A stretch of DNA of 64,000 nt from Pseudonocardia autotrophica. Lineage in GTDB: Bacteria; Actinomycetota; Actinomycetes; Mycobacteriales; Pseudonocardiaceae. The notes under the pieces are model-generated. The model did not search any database, was not told the origin of the DNA, and saw only the letters and a program-made list of their open reading frames with translations. Below are positions 7,698-15,811 of this stretch, one piece after another. A program made the translations under genes and the position numbers. Positions within the stretch are counted from its first letter, which is position 1. Each line of letters starts with the position of its first letter. The DNA lies in contig NZ_JNYD01000027.1 of NCBI RefSeq assembly GCF_000717175.1, positions 11,298 through 75,297 of the forward strand, read 5' to 3'.

Positions 7698-9041
7698 GTG
7701 GCGCGTTCGAACTCCCCCGGGCGGCGTCCGCCCCTGGCCCTGACGGCCGCGGTCGTCGTCGCGCTCCCCGGCCTCTACCTGGGCGCGGCGAGCCTCCTCG
7801 GGCTCCCGCACCCCGAGCTCCCCGCCCCCGCCGCCGTCGCCGTCTACGGGCTGGCGATCGTCGGTGCCGCGTTCGTGCTGTCCTGGGCCGGCGAGGCCGC
7901 ACAGGTCGACATGAGCGCCGGCCTCGCGCTCGCGATCCTGGCCCTGCTCGCGGTGCTTCCCGAGTACGCCGTCGACTTCGTCTTCACCATGCGGGCGGGC
8001 GAGATCTTCGCCGCCGAGGGCCACTGCGCGCCCGATCCCGGCGGCAGCAACCCCTGCTCGCTGGCGCTGGCCAACATGACCGGCGCGAACCGGGTGCTGG
8101 TCGGCATCGGCTGGCCGCTGGTCGTGCTGGTCGCGATCCTCGCCGCGCGCAAGCGGGGCCGCCGGGACGACGACGGCGGCGGGCACGAGGGCGACCGCGC
8201 CGGGGTGCGGCTCCCGCGCACCCTGTCCGCCGAGGTCGTGTTCCTCGGCGTCGCCACCCTCTACTCGCTCTCGCTCCCCCTGCGCAGCACCCTCACGCTG
8301 ATCGACACGCTCGTGCTCGTCGCCGTGTTCGTCGCCTACGCGATCCGCCTCGCCCGGTTCCCCGCGGAGGAACCCGACCTGCACGGCAGCGCGAAGTGGG
8401 TCGCCGAACGCCCCGCCGTGTCCCGGCGCTGGATCTACGGAGCGCTCTTCGTCATCGCCGCGCTGATCATCCTGGCCACGGCCGAGCACTTCGCCGACGG
8501 CCTGGTGCAGACCGGGTCCGAGCTGGGTGTCGACCGGTTCGTGCTGGTCCAGTGGGTGGCGCCGCTGGCGAGCGAGGCCCCCGAGCTGATCGTCGCCTGC
8601 CTGTACGCGAAGCGGCTCAAGGCGGGCGACTCGCTCGGCACGCTGCTCTCCAGCAAGGTCAACCAGTGGACGCTGCTGGTGGGAACACTCCCGCTGGTGT
8701 TCGCGATCGCGTCGGGCTCGCTGCACGGCCTGCCCCTCGACGACCAGCAGCGCGTCGAGCTGCTGCTCACCGGTACACAGTCCTTCTTCGCGGTGAGCCT
8801 GCTGGTCACGCTCGGGCTGACCTGGCGCGGCGCGCTGGCGCTCGTCGTCCTGTTCGCGATCCAGTTCGCGACGTCGATCTCGCTGCCGACCGAGACCGTG
8901 CACACCGTGTCGCTGGTGCTCTCCGGGGTGTATGCGCTGCTCGGCGTGGCGCAGCTGGTCCGGCACCGGCGGGCGCTGCCCCGGCTGGTGCGCGACGGGC
9001 TGCGGACCGACCCGCACCGGCTCGCCGAGCAACCGGCCTGA
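7698..9041 (+). CDS. sodium/calcium exchanger family (CaCA) membrane protein
   Basis: This 447-residue protein has about 11 membrane spans and two inverted alpha-repeat regions. The first is VDMSAGLALAILALLAVLPEY; the second is WVAPLASEAPELIVACLYAK, followed by SLGTLLSSKVNQWTLLVGTLP. The acidic residue in each (LPEY, APEL) matches the ion-coordinating glutamates of Ca2+/cation antiporters. It is likely a cation/H+ or cation/Na+ exchanger; ion selectivity cannot be read here. The start is GTG at 7698, 3 bp after the universal stress gene. Confidence 0.85.
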   Translation: MARSNSPGRRPPLALTAAVVVALPGLYLGAASLLGLPHPELPAPAAVAVYGLAIVGAAFVLSWAGEAAQVDMSAGLALAILALLAVLPEYAVDFVFTMRAGEIFAAEGHCAPDPGGSNPCSLALANMTGANRVLVGIGWPLVVLVAILAARKRGRRDDDGGGHEGDRAGVRLPRTLSAEVVFLGVATLYSLSLPLRSTLTLIDTLVLVAVFVAYAIRLARFPAEEPDLHGSAKWVAERPAVSRRWIYGALFVIAALIILATAEHFADGLVQTGSELGVDRFVLVQWVAPLASEAPELIVACLYAKRLKAGDSLGTLLSSKVNQWTLLVGTLPLVFAIASGSLHGLPLDDQQRVELLLTGTQSFFAVSLLVTLGLTWRGALALVVLFAIQFATSISLPTETVHTVSLVLSGVYALLGVAQLVRHRRALPRLVRDGLRTDPHRLAEQPA

Positions 9042-9053
9042 GGGCCCGCGCCG

Positions 9054-9449
9054 TCAGGCGGTGACCTTGTGCGGGGTGCCGCGGAAGGCACACCAGAAGG
9101 TCGCGACCTCCGGATCCGCGGCAGGTCGCGCCTTCGCGCTGGTGGACTTGCCGAACATCCGCTTCAGCGCCCGCTTCGCCGAGCGCTCCGCGGCCGCGGC
9201 CAGCTCCTCGGCCCCCTTGTGCCGCGACCCGCGCAGCACGGCGACGAACACGAACCGCCGCTTCGCGGCGCGCGGGGCGGGCCGCCAGGCCGGGACCCAC
9301 TCCAGCTCGGCGGTGAGCGGGCGGTCGGCGTCCGTGCAGAGGGCACGGGTGAGGGCGGCCTCCAGGACGTGCGGGTCCACGTCGGCCGGCGCCTTCACTC
9401 GCAACAGGGCCATCACCGGTTCGCTGCACGGTTCGGCGGAGGTGCGCAC
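9054..9449 (-). CDS. hypothetical basic protein
   Basis: This 131-residue cytosolic protein is of unknown function. It has an N-terminal alpha/beta part (MALLRVKAPADVDPHVLEAALTR begins at residue 13), a central strand (RRFVFVAVLRGS), and a long Lys/Ala/Arg-rich helix (ELAAAAERSAKRALKRMFGK) that could bind nucleic acid. The GTG at 9449 has AAGGGG at suitable spacing; ATG at 9413 is an alternative. It is convergent with the CaCA gene, and the short gap forms a small inverted repeat containing both stops. Confidence 0.6.
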   Translation of the reverse strand: MRTSAEPCSEPVMALLRVKAPADVDPHVLEAALTRALCTDADRPLTAELEWVPAWRPAPRAAKRRFVFVAVLRGSRHKGAEELAAAAERSAKRALKRMFGKSTSAKARPAADPEVATFWCAFRGTPHKVTA

Positions 9450-9626
9450 GTCGACCCCTTCGTCGGTGGTCCCGCGGCTCGCGGGGGCGGCTGCGACGCT
9501 GCCTGCTCAACGTGCGTGGCCCCCACCATGGCACACCGCGGCGCCCTGTGCGGGGTGTAGCGGACGTCCGTACGGGTATCGCCGCCACGAGGCCGCGGGC
9601 GCACCGCGGCCGGAAGGAGAGCCACG

Positions 9627-10202
9627 ATGGGTGCACTGGACGGCAAGCGCGTCGCGATCCTCGCGACCGACGGCGTCGAGGAGGTCGAGCTGACCGAGCC
9701 GCGGAAGGCGGTCGAGGACGCCGGGGCCACCACCGAGATCGTGTCGATCTCCGAGGACGCCATCCAGTCGATGAACTCCGACATCTCGCCCAGCGGGGTG
9801 TACCCGGTCGACAAGCTGGCGTCGCAGGTGTCGGCGTCGGACTACGACGCGCTGATCATGCCGGGCGGGACGGTCAACGCGGACCGCCTGCGCATGGACC
9901 AGGACGTGCTGACGTTCGTCAAGGACGTGTTCGCCGCCGGCAAGCCGGTGGGCGTGATCTGCCACGGGCCGTGGACGCTGGTCGAGGCGGACCTGGTGAA
10001 GGGCCGCACGCTGACGTCGTTCCCGAGCCTGCGGACGGACATCCGCAACGCGGGCGGCAACCCGGTCGACGAGGAGGTCGTCACCGACCAGGGGCTCGTC
10101 AGCAGCCGCAACCCCGGCGACCTCGACGCCTTCTGCGCGAAGATCGTCGAGGAGTTCGCGGAGGGGGAGCACTCCGTCCACCCGGAGGGCGCCACCGCGT
10201 GA
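9627..10202 (+). CDS. DJ-1/PfpI family protein (YhbO/deglycase-like)
   Basis: This 191-residue protein has the class I glutamine-amidotransferase-like fold. The catalytic nucleophile region VICHGPWTLVEADLVKGR contains Cys112-His113, and Glu19-Glu20 in DGVEEVELTEP supplies the acidic partner near the cysteine. This is the PfpI/YhbO subfamily, associated with stress resistance and proposed protein or nucleotide deglycation. GGAAGGAG precedes the ATG. It is probably cytosolic and stands alone between the hypothetical protein and the LigD-like polymerase. Confidence 0.9.
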   Translation: MGALDGKRVAILATDGVEEVELTEPRKAVEDAGATTEIVSISEDAIQSMNSDISPSGVYPVDKLASQVSASDYDALIMPGGTVNADRLRMDQDVLTFVKDVFAAGKPVGVICHGPWTLVEADLVKGRTLTSFPSLRTDIRNAGGNPVDEEVVTDQGLVSSRNPGDLDAFCAKIVEEFAEGEHSVHPEGATA

Positions 10203-10261
10203 CCCCGGCCGCGCGCCGGGCCATGATGCCTGCATGACGAGGTGCTCATGAGGGGGCCGGC

Positions 10262-11218
10262 GTGACGGCGGGCGAGGAACGGGCGGGCGTCGCGCTCTCG
10301 AGCCTGGACTCCCCGCTCGTCGACGGGGACGACGCGACCAAGCGGGACCTCGTCGACTACCTCGACGCCGTCGCGGACCGGCTGGTCCCGGTCCTGGCCG
10401 ACCGGCCGCTCTCGGTGATCCGCGTGCGGCCGGGCCAGGAACCGTTCATGCAGAAGAACCTCCCCCGCTACACCCCGGACTGGGTGCGCAGCACGGTCAT
10501 CCGCTCGCAGACCGGCCGCGAGGTCCGGTACGCGCTCTGCGACGACCAGCGGACCCTGCTCTGGCTGGCCAACCAGCGGGCCGTGGAGTACCACCCGGCC
10601 CTGTTCACGGTCGGGGCGTCGCACGCGTCGCAGCTCGTACTGGACCTCGACCCGCCGGAGGGCGCCGGCTTCCCCGCCGTCGTCGCGGTGGCCCACCTGG
10701 TACGCGAGGCGCTCGCCGGCGCCGGGCTCACCGGGGCCCTCAAGACGAGCGGCTCCAAGGGCGTCCACATCGTCGTCCCGCTCGCGCCGACCCCGTTCGA
10801 CGACGCCGCGGCCGCCACCCGCGCCCTCGCCGCGCGGACCGAGAAGCTCGACCCGGGCATCGCCACCACCGCCTTCCTCCGCGAGGAACGCGAGGGCAAG
10901 GTCTTCGTCGACTCCACCCGCGCGGGCGGCGCGACCGTGGTCGCCGCCTACAGCCCGCGCATCCGCCCCGGCCTGCCGGTGTCCTTCCCGCTGGCCTGGG
11001 ACGAGCTCGACGCGGTCTCCCCCACAGACTTCACCCTCCGCACCGCGCCGGACCTGCTGGCGGGCCGGTCCACCTGGACCGAGGCGCTGGCCGCGCCGCA
11101 GGAGCTCCCGGCCGACCTGCTCGAGGAGGGGCACGCGATCCCCGTCGCGCGGGTGCAGGCGATGCACGAGGGCAAGCGGCGCAAGCGCGCGGCATCCGAC
11201 GCCGCCCGCGACACCTGA
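10262..11218 (+). CDS. LigD-type primase-polymerase domain protein (stand-alone)
   Basis: This 318-residue protein consists only of an archaeo-eukaryotic primase-like polymerase domain, as in the NHEJ enzyme LigD. Catalytic aspartates lie in LVLDLDPPEG (Asp128, Asp130), and KTSGSKGVHIVVPL provides the nucleotide-binding Ser/His motif (His169). LPRYTPDWVRSTVIRS is the family N-terminal signature. No ligase or nuclease domain and no ku gene occurs in the window. Stand-alone PolDom proteins in actinobacteria fill gaps with ribonucleotides during repair. The start is GTG at 10262. Confidence 0.88.
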   Translation: MTAGEERAGVALSSLDSPLVDGDDATKRDLVDYLDAVADRLVPVLADRPLSVIRVRPGQEPFMQKNLPRYTPDWVRSTVIRSQTGREVRYALCDDQRTLLWLANQRAVEYHPALFTVGASHASQLVLDLDPPEGAGFPAVVAVAHLVREALAGAGLTGALKTSGSKGVHIVVPLAPTPFDDAAAATRALAARTEKLDPGIATTAFLREEREGKVFVDSTRAGGATVVAAYSPRIRPGLPVSFPLAWDELDAVSPTDFTLRTAPDLLAGRSTWTEALAAPQELPADLLEEGHAIPVARVQAMHEGKRRKRAASDAARDT

Positions 11219-11233
11219 GCTGCCCACGGGCAC

Positions 11234-11272
11234 GGGCCGGGGCCGCGCGTCCCCCACGCGCGGGCCCGGCCC
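11234..11272. terminator. bidirectional hairpin terminator
   Basis: Arms 11234-11250 and 11256-11272 (GGGCCGGGGCCGCGCGT against ACGCGCGGGCCCGGCCC) pair almost perfectly around a CCCCC loop, between the convergent polymerase gene and the LPVTG-ending secreted protein. Confidence 0.8.
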
Positions 11273-11294
11273 CCGACCTCCCGTCCGGCCCCCG

Positions 11295-12134
11295 TCAGCC
11301 GGTCACGGGCAGGTTCTTCTGCACGACCTCGGGCCGCGGCGCCTCGCCGGGCTCCGGCTCGTGCTTCTTCACCGCCGGCTCGTCGTGCTCCTCGTCCGCC
11401 TCCAGCGCACAGGTCGCGGACCCGACGGTGATCTTCAGCAGGTCACCCTTCGGCGAGAGCGCCCGGAGCAGGTCGTCGACGGTCTTCAGCGGGGTCTTCC
11501 GCAGGTCCGGCAGCTGCCCGGTGACCAGGCCGACGAGGTCGGGCGCGATCTCCTGCTCCTTGTCGGTGAGGTCGCGCGCGCGGTCCTGCCCCGGCACCAG
11601 GGTGAGGGTGAAGCCGGTGACCGTGATCGAGTCGTCGTCGCGGTCCTGCTGGTTGAGCGTGATCCGCAGGAGCGGGGACACGTCGAACCGCTCCTCCTCC
11701 AGGGGCGCCTTCACCGGTGTCCCGAGGATCGACGCGTTGACGAGGTCGACCCCGGCCGACCCGCCGTCCGCCCCGTCGCACCAGGTCCGGAACGCCTCGG
11801 CCTTGAGGACGTCGAGCACGTTCACCTTCGCCACGGTCGCCTCGGCCCGGTGACCCTCGGCCTCGGCGACCAGGGCGGACAGGCCGATGCCGGGCTTGCC
11901 GTGCAGCGGGAGCGCGGTCACGTCGGCGACGCTCTGCCGGTCGTGCTCGCCGTCCCGGGACTCGGCGTACGGGCTCGGGCTGATCGACAGCAGGCCGTCC
12001 GTCCGGAAGACGGAGGCGGACGAGTCCACGGACGGCTCGGCCGCGGCGGCGGTGGAGCCCAGCAGCAGCACCGCCGCGGCCGTGGCCGCACCCACCGCGG
12101 CCGCACCGGCACCGGCGAACTTGGAGGTCTTCAC
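11295..12134 (-). CDS. secreted choice-of-anchor-P-like protein ending in LPVTG
   Basis: This ~279-residue exported protein has a signal peptide (VKTSKFAGAG, then a long Ala/Val/Leu core ending TAAAA-EP). A ~200-residue beta-rich domain with two cysteines follows, then an acidic/Pro/Lys-rich linker (EADEEHDEPAVKKHEPEPG) and the C-terminus KNLPVTG directly before the stop. LPVTG fits the sortase LPXTG motif, but the usual hydrophobic span and basic tail are missing. GTG at 12134 has GAAAGGGA at good spacing; ATG at 12158 overlaps the L,D-transpeptidase stop (ATGA). Either way the two genes are coupled. The function is presumably cell-envelope related (inference). Confidence 0.75.
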   Translation of the reverse strand: MKTSKFAGAGAAAVGAATAAAVLLLGSTAAAAEPSVDSSASVFRTDGLLSISPSPYAESRDGEHDRQSVADVTALPLHGKPGIGLSALVAEAEGHRAEATVAKVNVLDVLKAEAFRTWCDGADGGSAGVDLVNASILGTPVKAPLEEERFDVSPLLRITLNQQDRDDDSITVTGFTLTLVPGQDRARDLTDKEQEIAPDLVGLVTGQLPDLRKTPLKTVDDLLRALSPKGDLLKITVGSATCALEADEEHDEPAVKKHEPEPGEAPRPEVVQKNLPVTG

Positions 12135-12154
12135 GCGTCGGGTCCCTTTCTGGA

Positions 12155-13024
12155 TCATGCTTCGTCGATCGTCACGAGCGTGCCCAGGGGCACCTCGGTG
12201 AGCTGGCGCAGCGCGTCCGCGGGGACGCGGATGCAGCCGTCGCTGGTGGCGGTGCCGAGCACGTCGTCGGTCGGCCAGGTGTGGATGGCGACGGTCCCCG
12301 GGCCGCCGCCGAAGGTGTCGTGCGTGGGGCTGTGCGTGCCCAGCGGCAGGATCACCGGGGAGTACTGCTGCTGGTCGTCGCTGAACGCGCCGAGCAGGAA
12401 GGTGCGGCCGGTGGGGGTGGGCGCCGAGGGCTTGCCGATGCCGACCGTCCACTCCGCGAGCTTCGCGCCGTCCTCGTAGAGGGCGAGCTTCATGGAGTTC
12501 AGGTGCACGGCGATGCGGTACGGCGTGGTCTTCACGTCGAGGTCGGCCAGCGGCAGCCAGCCCGTCGACGAGCTGGGCCGCGAGGGCAGCAGGACCTGCG
12601 CCCACTCCCCCTGCTGCGCGATCACCGGGAGCCACGTGTCGCCGATCTGCGTCACGGGCATGCGGGCGATCGGGGTGCCGCCGGGCGCGTCGTGGACCAC
12701 CGTCTCGCGGACCGGGTGCGCGACCCGGCCGTCCGTGGTCTCCTGCGGCGCCGGGTCGGGCACGGCACCCTGCAGGGTGGTGTAGGTGGTGCTCTCCTGC
12801 AGCGAGGCCGGGTCGACGGCCGCGGCGACCGGGTCGGCGCCGGCGGCGGTGCCGCCCTGCTGCGCGACCGGCGACGGGGCGCCGCCGAGCAGCAGCCCGA
12901 CGACCAGGACGATCGCCAGCAGGGCCACGACGCCGAAGCCGGCCCAGAGGACGAGGCCGGACCGCGAACGCCCGGAGCGCGAGGCGGACCGGCGGATCCG
13001 CGGGGGCAGGGTGTGGTTCGCCAT
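12155..13024 (-). CDS. L,D-transpeptidase (YkuD domain), membrane-anchored
   Basis: This 289-residue protein has a basic N-terminus, one membrane span at about 24-47, a Gln/Ala/Pro linker, an SH3-like part (ARMPVTQIGDTWLPVIAQ) and a C-terminal YkuD domain. Catalytic residues are visible in VAIHTWPTDD (His248) and TSDGCIRVPAD (Cys264). Such enzymes form 3-3 peptidoglycan cross-links or attach proteins to meso-diaminopimelate. The start is taken at 13024, with 13036 as an alternative. It precedes and overlaps the LPVTG-ending secreted protein. Confidence 0.9.
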   Translation of the reverse strand: MANHTLPPRIRRSASRSGRSRSGLVLWAGFGVVALLAIVLVVGLLLGGAPSPVAQQGGTAAGADPVAAAVDPASLQESTTYTTLQGAVPDPAPQETTDGRVAHPVRETVVHDAPGGTPIARMPVTQIGDTWLPVIAQQGEWAQVLLPSRPSSSTGWLPLADLDVKTTPYRIAVHLNSMKLALYEDGAKLAEWTVGIGKPSAPTPTGRTFLLGAFSDDQQQYSPVILPLGTHSPTHDTFGGGPGTVAIHTWPTDDVLGTATSDGCIRVPADALRQLTEVPLGTLVTIDEA

Positions 13025-13296
13025 CACGCAGCCCACGACCGGTTGGCGGGGGCGGCGGCGTGGACCGGGGAGGACTCCGACGCGCTGTGCACGATCGGAT
13101 GAACGACGGGTCCACGATCAGGTGACGGGCCGTCCCACCATGATCGCTTCGCGTTCCGACGGACGGAGTCGATCACGCGACGGACGGTCGTATCCCGCCG
13201 TTCGCCCGGCCCCCGGCGCGCCGAGCGGCGTACCCACCGCACCACGGACGGTTACCATCGCTCCGGACCGGATGACGGAGCGTGACAGGAGACGGC

Positions 13297-13935
13297 GTGC
13301 TGCTGGCGGACGAGCGGGTGCGGATCGTGGAGTGCTGCCGGCGGATGGCCGCCGCGGGGCTCACGGTCGGCACCTCGGGCAACGTGAGCGAGCGGCGCGG
13401 GGACCTCGTCGCGATCACGCCGACCGGCGTCGACTACGGCGCGCTGACCCCGGCGGGGGTGTGCGTGGTCGATCTCGGCGGGCGCCCGGTCGAGGACGGA
13501 CCGCTGCCCTCGTCCGAGCTGCCGATGCACCTGGCCGTCTACGCGGGCACGGCGGAGCGGGCCGTCGTCCACACGCACCCGCTGTACGCGACGGCGCTGT
13601 CCACGGTGGTCGACGAGCTGCCCGGCATCCACTACCTGGTCATGCAGCTGGGCGGGCCGGTGCGGGTCGCACCGTACGAGCGGTACGGGTCGGTCGAGCT
13701 GGCCGAGGCGAGCGTGCGGGCGATGGCGGGGCGCAGCGCGGTGCTGCTGCGCAACCACGGCGCCACGACGTGCGGCGACACGCTGGCGCGGGCCTACGAC
13801 CGGGCCGTCACGCTGGAGTGGCTGTGCCGGCTCTACCACCAGGCCAGGCTGCTCGGGGAGCCCACGCTCCTCGCCGACGACGAGCTGGCCGCCGTCGGCG
13901 AGAAGCTGCGGACCTACGGACAACCACCCCTGTGA
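13297..13935 (+). CDS. class II aldolase/adducin family protein
   Basis: This 212-residue zinc aldolase resembles L-fuculose-1-phosphate aldolase. TSGNVSERRGD is the phosphate-binding region, SSELPMH carries the catalytic glutamate (Glu74), VVHTHPLYATA gives zinc ligands His92 and His94, and LLRNHGATTCG gives His154. It cleaves or forms a sugar-phosphate or related aldol; the substrate is unknown. The GTG at 13297 is preceded by AGGAG and is preferred over the GTG at 13282. Its stop codon lies inside the arm of the terminator hairpin. Confidence 0.88.
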   Translation: MLLADERVRIVECCRRMAAAGLTVGTSGNVSERRGDLVAITPTGVDYGALTPAGVCVVDLGGRPVEDGPLPSSELPMHLAVYAGTAERAVVHTHPLYATALSTVVDELPGIHYLVMQLGGPVRVAPYERYGSVELAEASVRAMAGRSAVLLRNHGATTCGDTLARAYDRAVTLEWLCRLYHQARLLGEPTLLADDELAAVGEKLRTYGQPPL

Positions 13936-13971
13936 GTGGCGATAGTCGCCAGAGCGACTATCGCTACTCAC
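13932..13971. terminator. stop-embedded hairpin terminator (GTGAGTGGC family)
   Basis: GTGAGTGGCGATAGTCGC at 13932-13949 pairs with 13954-13971 (GCGACTATCGCTACTCAC); only one internal pair is mismatched. The aldolase TGA lies inside the left arm. It separates the convergent aldolase and DUF1707 genes. It belongs to the same family as the hairpins at 21498, 26830 and 36487. Confidence 0.88.
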
Positions 13972-13975
13972 GAGG

Positions 13976-14416
13976 TCAGGTGGTGCCGGATCGGCGGCGG
14001 GTCGCGAACCAGTAGTGCGCCGCGATGCTCACGGCGATCCAGAAGATCGGCCCGCCCGGCCAGAAGAACGACACCGGGCCGACGATCCAGCGCACCAGGA
14101 CCAGCAGGACCACGGCGAGGCCGATCCCGGCGTGGATCACCAGGCGGCGCCGGGCGTCGGGCGGAAGGGTCCGCAGGCCCGGCGGCGGGGGCGGCGGGGC
14201 CGGCAGGTCGGCCGTCAGCGGGATCAGGTCCGCCTCGACCTTCGCGGCGTAGGCGGCCTGCTGGCGCTCGTCGGCCTCCTCGAGGGTCAGCCGTCCCTCG
14301 GCGGCGGCCGCCCGGATCCGGTCGGCGACGGCCTCGCGGTCGGCGTCGGAGAGCCGCAGCGCGGCGTCGGTGCGGAGGCGGGCGGTGTGGCCGGTGTGAT
14401 CGGTGCTCTCGCTCAT
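13976..14416 (-). CDS. DUF1707 / two-TM domain protein
   Basis: This 146-residue protein begins with a DUF1707 (SHOCT-like) domain: LRLSDADREAVADRI, then AAAEGRLTLEEADERQQAAY and LIPLTADLP. A Pro-rich linker and a C-terminal pair of membrane spans (VIHAGIGLAVVLLVLVRWIV and PIFWIAVSIAAHYWF) follow. DUF1707 proteins are common actinobacterial membrane proteins, probably regulatory, often near two-component systems as here. GGGGGA lies upstream of the ATG at 14416. It is divergent from the histidine kinase gene with a 192-bp gap. Confidence 0.88.
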   Translation of the reverse strand: MSESTDHTGHTARLRTDAALRLSDADREAVADRIRAAAAEGRLTLEEADERQQAAYAAKVEADLIPLTADLPAPPPPPPGLRTLPPDARRRLVIHAGIGLAVVLLVLVRWIVGPVSFFWPGGPIFWIAVSIAAHYWFATRRRSGTT

Positions 14417-14608
14417 GCTGTCCCCCAGGTGTTCTCGTGGTGTGCCTCCACGGTGCCGGGGAGCGGCGACGCGCACGTCGGCCCGCGGGCGGGACCTGTG
14501 CTGCCGCCGGAGGGGGGCCGCGGGCCCGCGGCGTACGCCCCGCGGAGTACGCCGCCGGTCCCCCGCCGACCGACGCGTCCGGGGCGTGCGTCGCTCTAGG
14601 GTGCGGGT

Positions 14609-15811
14609 GTGTCCTGGTGGGTCGGGTTGCTGCGGCGCTCGTGGCAGAGCGTGCCGCACACCGTCCTGACCCCGGCCGCCTGGCTGGTCGTGGGGCTGGT
14701 CGCCGCGCTCAACGCGTCCCGCTTCGTGCCGACGGCCCGCCCGGTCGACGCGCTCGGGATCGCCCTGATCGTGCTGGGCCCGCTGCTGCTCGTCGTCCGC
14801 CGGGCGCACCCGCCCGCGGTGCTGGTCGGCTGCACCGCGGTCCTGCTCGGCTACCTCGCGCTCGGCTACCCGTTCGGGCCGGTCGTGGTGCCCTCGCTGG
14901 TCGCGCTGGCCGAGGCGATCCTGCGCGGGCACCGGCGGGTCGCCTACGTGACGACGGGCGTCGCCGTGCTCGCCGGCCTGGCGATCCAGATCGTGGTCCG
15001 CGGCGGCGCGGCCGGGCTCGAGGGCCGGCTGGGCTGGCTGGCGTGGCTGGCCGCGTACGTCGCGGGGTGCGAGCTGTGGCGGGCCCGCAGCGAGCGCCGC
15101 GCCCAGGCCGCGGCCGCGCGCGAGGAGACCGCGCGGCGGCAGGCCGGCGAGGAACGGCTGCGGATCGCCCGGGAGCTGCACGACGTGCTCGGCCACCACG
15201 TCTCGCTGATCAACGTGCAGGCCGGCGTCGCCCTCTACCTGATCGACGACGACCCCGAGCAGGCCCGGCGGGCGCTGGCCACGATCAAGGACGCCAGCCG
15301 GGACCTGCTCCGCGAGATGCGCTCCACCCTCGGCGTCCTGCGCGGGATCGACGAGGAGCCGCCGCGTGCGCCCACCGCCGGCCTCGGGATGCTCGACCGG
15401 CTGGTGGCCGACAACGAGGCCGCCGGGCTGGCCGTCAGCACCTCGGTCGACGCGGACGTCCGCGCCCTGCCGCGGAGCGTCGACCTCGCCGCCTACCGGA
15501 TCGTGCAGGAGGCGCTGACCAACGTCCGCAAGCACGCGGGCGCCGGGCGTGCGCTCGTGAAGGTGACCGCGGCGGACGGCACGCTCCGGGTCGTCGTCGA
15601 CGACGACGGCGCGGGCCCGCCCGAACGGCCCGGCGAGGGCGGCACGGGGCTGGTCGGGATGCGCGAGCGCGCCACCGCGCTGGGCGGCACGCTGAGCCAC
15701 GGGCGCGCGCCCGGCGGCGGGTTCCGGGTGGAGGCGGTGCTGCCGCTCGCCGGCTCCGGCGGCGCGGCGGTCGGGGCGGTCGGGGCGCGGTCCGAGGAGG
15801 AGACAGGGTGA
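14609..15811 (+). CDS. sensor histidine kinase, NarL/DesK class (HisKA_3)
   Basis: This 400-residue membrane kinase has five or six hydrophobic segments in the first ~160 residues, then a coiled Arg/Ala helix. The HisKA_3 dimerisation motif follows (RIARELHDVLGHHVSLINVQ, phospho-acceptor His191), with IVQEALTNVRKHAG as N-box and RVVVDDDGAGPP, then GTGLVGMRERATALGG, as the ATP lid. The signal is unknown. The start is GTG at 14609. Its last codons overlap the response regulator start (GTGA), so the pair is coupled. Confidence 0.92.
   Translation: MSWWVGLLRRSWQSVPHTVLTPAAWLVVGLVAALNASRFVPTARPVDALGIALIVLGPLLLVVRRAHPPAVLVGCTAVLLGYLALGYPFGPVVVPSLVALAEAILRGHRRVAYVTTGVAVLAGLAIQIVVRGGAAGLEGRLGWLAWLAAYVAGCELWRARSERRAQAAAAREETARRQAGEERLRIARELHDVLGHHVSLINVQAGVALYLIDDDPEQARRALATIKDASRDLLREMRSTLGVLRGIDEEPPRAPTAGLGMLDRLVADNEAAGLAVSTSVDADVRALPRSVDLAAYRIVQEALTNVRKHAGAGRALVKVTAADGTLRVVVDDDGAGPPERPGEGGTGLVGMRERATALGGTLSHGRAPGGGFRVEAVLPLAGSGGAAVGAVGARSEEETG

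Noticed and set aside
4936..7902. A 988-codon open frame on the minus strand
   Set aside because: It is extremely Arg/Pro/Gly-rich, crosses several well-supported genes on both strands and has no recognisable domain; it is a GC-skew shadow.
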